Source: an uncultured Bacteroidia bacterium (GTDB lineage Bacteria; Bacteroidota; Bacteroidia; Bacteroidales; F082). From it: DNA of 54,130 nucleotides. Below the pieces are notes generated by a model. That model did no database searches. It was not told where the DNA came from and saw only the letters and a list, made by a program, of their open reading frames with translations. Position numbers and translations under genes: made by a program. This document shows, piece after piece, positions 50,685 through 54,130 of the stretch. Location of the stretch: assembly GCA_913009755.1 (NCBI GenBank), contig CAJVWU010000017.1:1-54130 (forward strand), given 5' to 3'. The stretch's first letter is position 1. Each line of letters opens with the position of its first letter.

Positions 50685-50734
50685 CGGTGACTTCAGTCGC
50701 CGAAAAAATCCGTACCGGAGGCTGAAGCCTCCGG
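50685..50734. repeat. Pair of REP-like palindromes
   Basis: Element A, CGGTGACT-TC-AGTCGCCG (50685-50702), is an 8-bp stem with one G-T pair. Element B, CCGGAGGCT-GA-AGCCTCCGG (50715-50734), is a perfect 9-bp stem. They share a TACCGG start and lie as a doublet in the mtnA-tag gap. Confidence 0.75.
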
Positions 50735-50755
50735 AATAAACTGAAACCGAACGAA

Positions 50756-51340
50756 ATGAATAAACATAAAAATGATCGTTGCGCCTGGCCGGGAAATGAT
50801 CCGTTGATGATCCGTTATCATGATGAAGAATGGGGCGTGCCATTACATGATGACCGCAAGTTGTTTGAGTTCATGGTGCTGGATGCCTTTCAGGCCGGAT
50901 TGAGCTGGTCAATCATTCTGAAGAAACGCGAAAATTTCAGGGAAGCTTTAAGTAATTTTCAACCCGAACTCATTGCCCGGTATGATGAAAATAAAATTCA
51001 GAACCTGTTACAGAATCCCGGAATAATACGCAACAGGCTCAAACTTAAGGCAACAGTTGCCAACGCACAACAATTCCTGAAAATACAAAAAGAATTTGGT
51101 GATTTTGACCGGTATATCTGGCAATTTACTGCAGGCAAGACTAAAGTCAACCGGTGGGAAAAATCAGAAGATATTCCTGCCAGCACAATGGAATCTGATG
51201 CCATGAGCCGCAATCTGAAAAAAAGAGGTTTTAAGTTTGTCGGAAGTACAATTTGTTACGCTTTTATGCAGGCGGCCGGCATGGTCAACGATCATCTGGC
51301 ATCCTGCTTCAGGTACAAAGAGCTCATTGATATAAACTGA
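50756..51340 (+). CDS. tag: DNA-3-methyladenine glycosylase I
   Basis: Excises 3-methyladenine from alkylated DNA. The 194-residue HhH-family protein has the zinc site of E. coli Tag at a constant +5 offset: C9, H22 (YHDEEWG), H180 and C184 (VNDHLASC). Substrate-pocket residues lie in VLDAFQAGLSWSIILKKR, with the Tag-specific Glu/Trp region. Length is normal. It lies 84 bp after mtnA, separated by REP-like palindromes, so co-transcription is uncertain. Confidence 0.95.
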   Translation: MNKHKNDRCAWPGNDPLMIRYHDEEWGVPLHDDRKLFEFMVLDAFQAGLSWSIILKKRENFREALSNFQPELIARYDENKIQNLLQNPGIIRNRLKLKATVANAQQFLKIQKEFGDFDRYIWQFTAGKTKVNRWEKSEDIPASTMESDAMSRNLKKRGFKFVGSTICYAFMQAAGMVNDHLASCFRYKELIDIN

Positions 51341-51341
51341 T

Positions 51342-51349
51342 TATTTTTG
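51342..51349 (+). promoter_or_regulatory. Candidate -7 element for the lipoprotein at 51387
   Basis: TATTTTTG matches TAnnTTTG and lies 37 bp before the ATG; a TTG at 51327 is too close to be -33. Confidence 0.4.
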
Positions 51350-51386
51350 TGTAACCGTTTTATGAATTAAAAATATCATTCTGCTG

Positions 51387-51842
51387 ATGAAAAAGCTGAT
51401 CATTGTCATGCTGGCCCTAATTGCTGTTGGTTTTCAAAATTGTAAAAAGGAAAAAGAGAACTTTACCTATTGCACGGGATGCCCCATCTTTTCATGGGTG
51501 GGTTATTACAGTGGGACCGGTACGTACTTTACAGCCAACACGGGAGAAACTGTTGACAATATAGAGGTGAATATAAACATCGAAAACACGTATGATTCAA
51601 ACCTTGTTATTCATGTGGAGGCACCAAATTACATTTCCGAAAGTTTTTCAAAATCAAAAACCGATGATAAGTATTACATTTTGATCGGTTCAGGTGCCCG
51701 GACTTTGGACCTCGGGTTGAAAAGAAGCGGGAATCAATACCGGCTGAATGGTACGCTTAAGAAAAATTCCTGGAATAAAGTGGATAGCACCTGGACTGTA
51801 GTGCAGTCCCTTACTTTTCAGGTGGACAAGAAATCTCCTTAA
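51387..51842 (+). CDS. Small lipoprotein of unknown function
   Basis: A 151-residue protein with a signal peptide and a lipobox-like VGFQNC (C19) followed by KKEK. Two more cysteines (YCTGCPIF, residues about 29-32) lie close to the anchor. The rest is beta-rich (GYYSGTGTYF, NIEVNINIENTYDSNLVIHVE, SLTFQVDKK), like small immunoglobulin-fold envelope lipoproteins. Family not recognised. It has its own candidate promoter and follows tag. Confidence 0.75.
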   Translation: MKKLIIVMLALIAVGFQNCKKEKENFTYCTGCPIFSWVGYYSGTGTYFTANTGETVDNIEVNINIENTYDSNLVIHVEAPNYISESFSKSKTDDKYYILIGSGARTLDLGLKRSGNQYRLNGTLKKNSWNKVDSTWTVVQSLTFQVDKKSP

Positions 51843-51953
51843 TGAAGGAAATATTCAATGATACAAAATTTTTAACGCCTTATTAACTTTAGCTTTTAGC
51901 TCGTCCGTCCGGTTTGTTGTTTTGCTTCCGGATTGCCCCAAAGAAGTGTTTTT

Positions 51954-52010
51954 GGCACAAATCTGTAAAGAGCAGGGGAACGCCACCGGCACAAATCCGG
52001 TTGAGTAGGG
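51954..52010. repeat. Hairpin-containing repeat-like element
   Basis: GGCACAAATC occurs at 51954-51963 and CCGGCACAAATCCGG nearby; ACCGG (51985-51989) and CCGGT (51997-52001) pair around CACAAAT. Layout (two GATTTG-type units about 30 bp apart) resembles the element inside pabC at 36271-36331. It sits in the convergent gap between the lipoprotein and the T9SS gene. Confidence 0.4.
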
Positions 52011-52017
52011 ATTCTAT

Positions 52018-52863
52018 TTATTCAATAATTAACTTTTTATAAACAGATTGTCCCTGAACATTTATTTGAATGATATATAGTCCCGGTTTTAATCCGGACA
52101 GGTCAATCTTCTTTTTGTTGGATTTTATAACCATCCTCCTTAAGTTTTCTCCACTTATTGATAATATGTTTAACTCATTGATCTCTTTATTTGCGGAGTT
52201 AATTTGAATAAAACCTTTTGCGGGATTTGGAAAAATTTTAATCGCCGAAGAAAAATCTTTCGTTTCATGTACTGAAACATAAATCGGCTCACCCCACTCC
52301 TCATCCCCTTTTTTAAAATAAACCAGTTCATCTGTCATAGTATTATATACCCACCCCGTCCATTGATTCCAGTAATAAGATGCCTGCCCGCAACCTTTCA
52401 CAAAACTATAAGAATAATAAGTGTCCTCGTATTCATAATTATTATAATAATCATTAATCAACCTGTTGTTATACAACTCTTCGTTTGAATAGACCGAGTC
52501 AATATCGCCGTTATTGATTAGGGAATCCAGATCATGATAACTGACCGTATCAATATAGGACTTGAAAACCCAATCCGGATGATCCATAGAACTTGTTTCT
52601 GAATTTATTTTTCGAATATAATTAACTGTATTGCTGTCATTAGAATAAAACTTGTCAAGAATTTCAATATTCTTAACAACTTCGTCAACATCTGTACTTG
52701 TTTCAAAATGGAAAATGTCACCGGCATTGAAATCATAAATTTCTTTAACCGTTGATATTTCCTGAGATTTTGATACAATACCGATCAGAAGGAACAGGGT
52801 AATAATTCCAATGGTTTTGCTGCCGAAAGTTCTCTTTTTGTTTGGATTTTGAAAAAAATGCAT
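52018..52863 (-). CDS. Secreted protein with T9SS type A sorting domain
   Basis: A 281-residue protein. The signal anchor is hydrophobic at about 18-32 (IGIITLFLLIGIV) after a basic N terminus. The central part (about 35-200) is acidic, tyrosine- and asparagine-rich (NDYYNNYEYEDTYYSYSF) and matches no family I know. The last 75 residues form a T9SS type A domain starting IKIFPNPAKGFIQIN and ending VYKKLIIE. Exported by the type IX system; function unknown. Confidence 0.85.
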   Translation of the reverse strand: MHFFQNPNKKRTFGSKTIGIITLFLLIGIVSKSQEISTVKEIYDFNAGDIFHFETSTDVDEVVKNIEILDKFYSNDSNTVNYIRKINSETSSMDHPDWVFKSYIDTVSYHDLDSLINNGDIDSVYSNEELYNNRLINDYYNNYEYEDTYYSYSFVKGCGQASYYWNQWTGWVYNTMTDELVYFKKGDEEWGEPIYVSVHETKDFSSAIKIFPNPAKGFIQINSANKEINELNILSISGENLRRMVIKSNKKKIDLSGLKPGLYIIQINVQGQSVYKKLIIE

Positions 52864-53079
52864 GATTGTGTTTTTTATGTTTTAAAAAAGAATGGTAAAT
52901 TTACGAAATTCTTCCCGCAGTTGGTGTTTTCCAACTGCTTTCCACAGCTAATATTTATGCACCTTGTTGATTCTGCTTTTTTTAAAAAGAACCAAAAAGT
53001 AAATAAAGTTAAATATTGTTGCTCATGATACATAAACGTAATGTGCTGTATTTGTGTCATCTCCGACGCCCCTGCCGTA

Positions 53080-53099
53080 CCGGCGGCTGAAGCCGCCGG
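53080..53099. repeat. 20-nt palindrome of the N9-GA-N9 type
   Basis: CCGGCGGCT-GA-AGCCGCCGG, a perfect 9-bp stem, preceded by GTA like the copy at 50715-50734. It lies 5 bp after the stop of the downstream T9SS gene and could double as its transcription end. Confidence 0.75.
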
Positions 53100-53104
53100 A
53101 ACAC

Positions 53105-54130
53105 TTACCGTTTCACAAACCTTTTCATCACTGCCCGCCCGGCTGTCTGCAAACGGATAAAATATAATCCTGCCGGCAGTGAAGAGAGGTTTAAGGCAAC
53201 CGGCTTTTCTCCGGCAAAGTCCTTTTCGGCAGCCAATACCCGTGTGCCCGAGGAATTATATACGGTAATGTCCGTCGTTCCCGCTTTCCGGCTTTTCGCC
53301 GAGATGAATAACCGTCCTGTGGCCGGGTTGGGATACAACAAAAAGCCCGAAAGAGGATGCTCATCCAAACCTGTGGTGTAAACCTGGTAAATCGGCTGAA
53401 CAGCCACCGAGTCGTAAGAGTTCCCGACTATGTCCGGGCCGGCAAAGAATTCTCTGTAAAACAAACTATCTAAATCTTGTGCCCATACCAAACTATCCGA
53501 ATAAGTAACATTAGTGTTATACCACGGCAATAAAGTGTCGCTTGCTTCGGCAAGTCCTCCGGTTACGGATGGGTCGTGCCCTTCTTCACTTGTTGTTGTG
53601 TCTGTCGGAGGAACGTAAGTCCAAATCATTGATTCGGGTTTGAATACGTCAACGTGCTGAGGGTCAGTTATGCTGTTTTCACATATGGTGTCTGTCGCTG
53701 TCCATTGCCAGTCAAAATTATATTGGTAATGCCCGGGTTGAGTTGTGTCGCCGTCCTGTGTTGAGTTAATCATTTCATAATTCACAGGAATATCTCCGAG
53801 GACAGGGTTTGTTGCTTCAGCGTATCCCCCCGTGCTGTCCGGTATCATAGGATAATAGAAGGGAATTGAATCATCCGAAGGAAAGTTAGACCAATATGAA
53901 TCATCTAAATAAATCGTTTCTGTGAATCCTGCAGAATCGGCATTTTCTGAAGGGTCTGTTGCAACATCCATAGCATCTACTGTAAAATTGTAATAATTGC
54001 ATTGGGTAGGGTCTGTTCCCTGAGTGCTTGAACTGTCCCTCTCAACATTTACAACCCCTGAATTGTCATCCCATTCTGTATTCTCAAGACCGAAGCTGAT
54101 GTAATCGCTGTAAGACATGCTTCCATCCCC
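53105..54130 (-). CDS. T9SS type A cargo protein, N terminus outside the window (partial)
   Basis: The frame is open to the window edge (54130), reading GDGS before the first in-window Met, and there is no signal peptide, so the gene continues beyond the end. The 337 visible residues have an acidic, Asp/Thr/Ser-rich body with repeated motifs of the type EAxxPVLGDIPVNYEM and GLAEASDTLLPWYNTNVTYSDS. They end in a type A sorting domain from LLYPNPATGRLFIS to MKRFVKR. Type IX-secreted protein of unknown role. Confidence 0.85.
   Translation of the reverse strand, partial: GDGSMSYSDYISFGLENTEWDDNSGVVNVERDSSSTQGTDPTQCNYYNFTVDAMDVATDPSENADSAGFTETIYLDDSYWSNFPSDDSIPFYYPMIPDSTGGYAEATNPVLGDIPVNYEMINSTQDGDTTQPGHYQYNFDWQWTATDTICENSITDPQHVDVFKPESMIWTYVPPTDTTTSEEGHDPSVTGGLAEASDTLLPWYNTNVTYSDSLVWAQDLDSLFYREFFAGPDIVGNSYDSVAVQPIYQVYTTGLDEHPLSGFLLYPNPATGRLFISAKSRKAGTTDITVYNSSGTRVLAAEKDFAGEKPVALNLSSLPAGLYFIRLQTAGRAVMKRFVKR

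Noticed and set aside
1-54130. tRNA genes, CRISPR arrays, transposases, phage genes, defence systems
   Set aside because: No cloverleaf with T-loop GTTCGA, no regular spacer repeats, and no transposase, integrase or phage protein among the frames. The DUF4143 ATPase alone is not evidence for a defence locus.

Overview
The window looks like ordinary chromosome from a free-living member of the Bacteroidota, probably near Bacteroidales/Marinilabiliales rather than a gut Bacteroides. Three kinds of evidence point there. First, there are type IX secretion cargo proteins with type A and type B sorting domains. Second, there are Bacteroidota-only families: DUF4270, an IPExxxVDY-type protein and the single-domain 'glycogen synthase'. 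Third, many genes carry the Bacteroidota promoter signature (TTTG near -33, TAnnTTTG near -7) instead of -35/-10 boxes. By eye the base composition is a little above 40 % GC. I found no tRNA, rRNA, CRISPR array, prophage or intact insertion sequence.

Layout. 1-6077: end of an S41-type protease, Fe-superoxide dismutase, then glmS, a DUF4270 lipoprotein, a truncated-form glycogen synthase and proline dehydrogenase on the minus strand. 6284-8155: the DUF177-rpmF-fabH module, with two good promoters and a terminator. 8211-11328: the rodA-mrdA elongation pair. 11510-20333: accessory region with a frameshifted secreted-protein pseudogene, a membrane protein, lipoproteins, a large secreted thermolysin-like protease, a LuxE-like acyl-protein synthetase, a structured-looking intergenic stretch, an SRAP/NUDIX pair and a small exported acidic repeat protein. 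20651-28544: housekeeping genes rsmI, tdk, a periplasmic cyclophilin, pheS, rnc, fabF, acpP and purN. 28551-35669: a penicillin-acylase-type hydrolase, a small secreted protein and a 1176-residue type-B T9SS protein with SprB-like and cohesin-like modules. 35816-42238: pabC, pabB and pabA (p-aminobenzoate for folate), interleaved with two unrelated-looking PLP decarboxylases (a GAD/CSAD-like one and GadB) and an outer-membrane barrel. 42324-54130: an orphan AAA/DUF4143 ATPase, RidA, a LolCE-like permease, a methyltransferase, rbfA, a sulfotransferase, an M20 amidohydrolase, mtnA, tag, lipoproteins and two more T9SS cargo proteins.

How the genes fit together. fabH, fabF and acpP serve type II fatty-acid synthesis. 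rodA and mrdA build the lateral cell wall. PabA, PabB and PabC together convert chorismate to p-aminobenzoate. The secreted protease and adhesin-like proteins would leave by the type IX system, whose core genes are not here. I see no defence island or new multi-gene system. The most unusual signals are: a two-hairpin palindromic element read in frame inside pabC; a family of 20-nt N9-GA-N9 palindromes in several intergenic gaps; a 387-bp non-coding stretch after the LuxE-like gene rich in GC hairpins; sharp internal base-composition steps in the large T9SS protein; and a 23-bp near-perfect tandem repeat over the promoter of the orphan ATPase. Several start codons are decided here by -7 promoter boxes that lie on top of, or downstream of, the longest possible start (DUF177, fabH, cyclophilin, IPExxxVDY).
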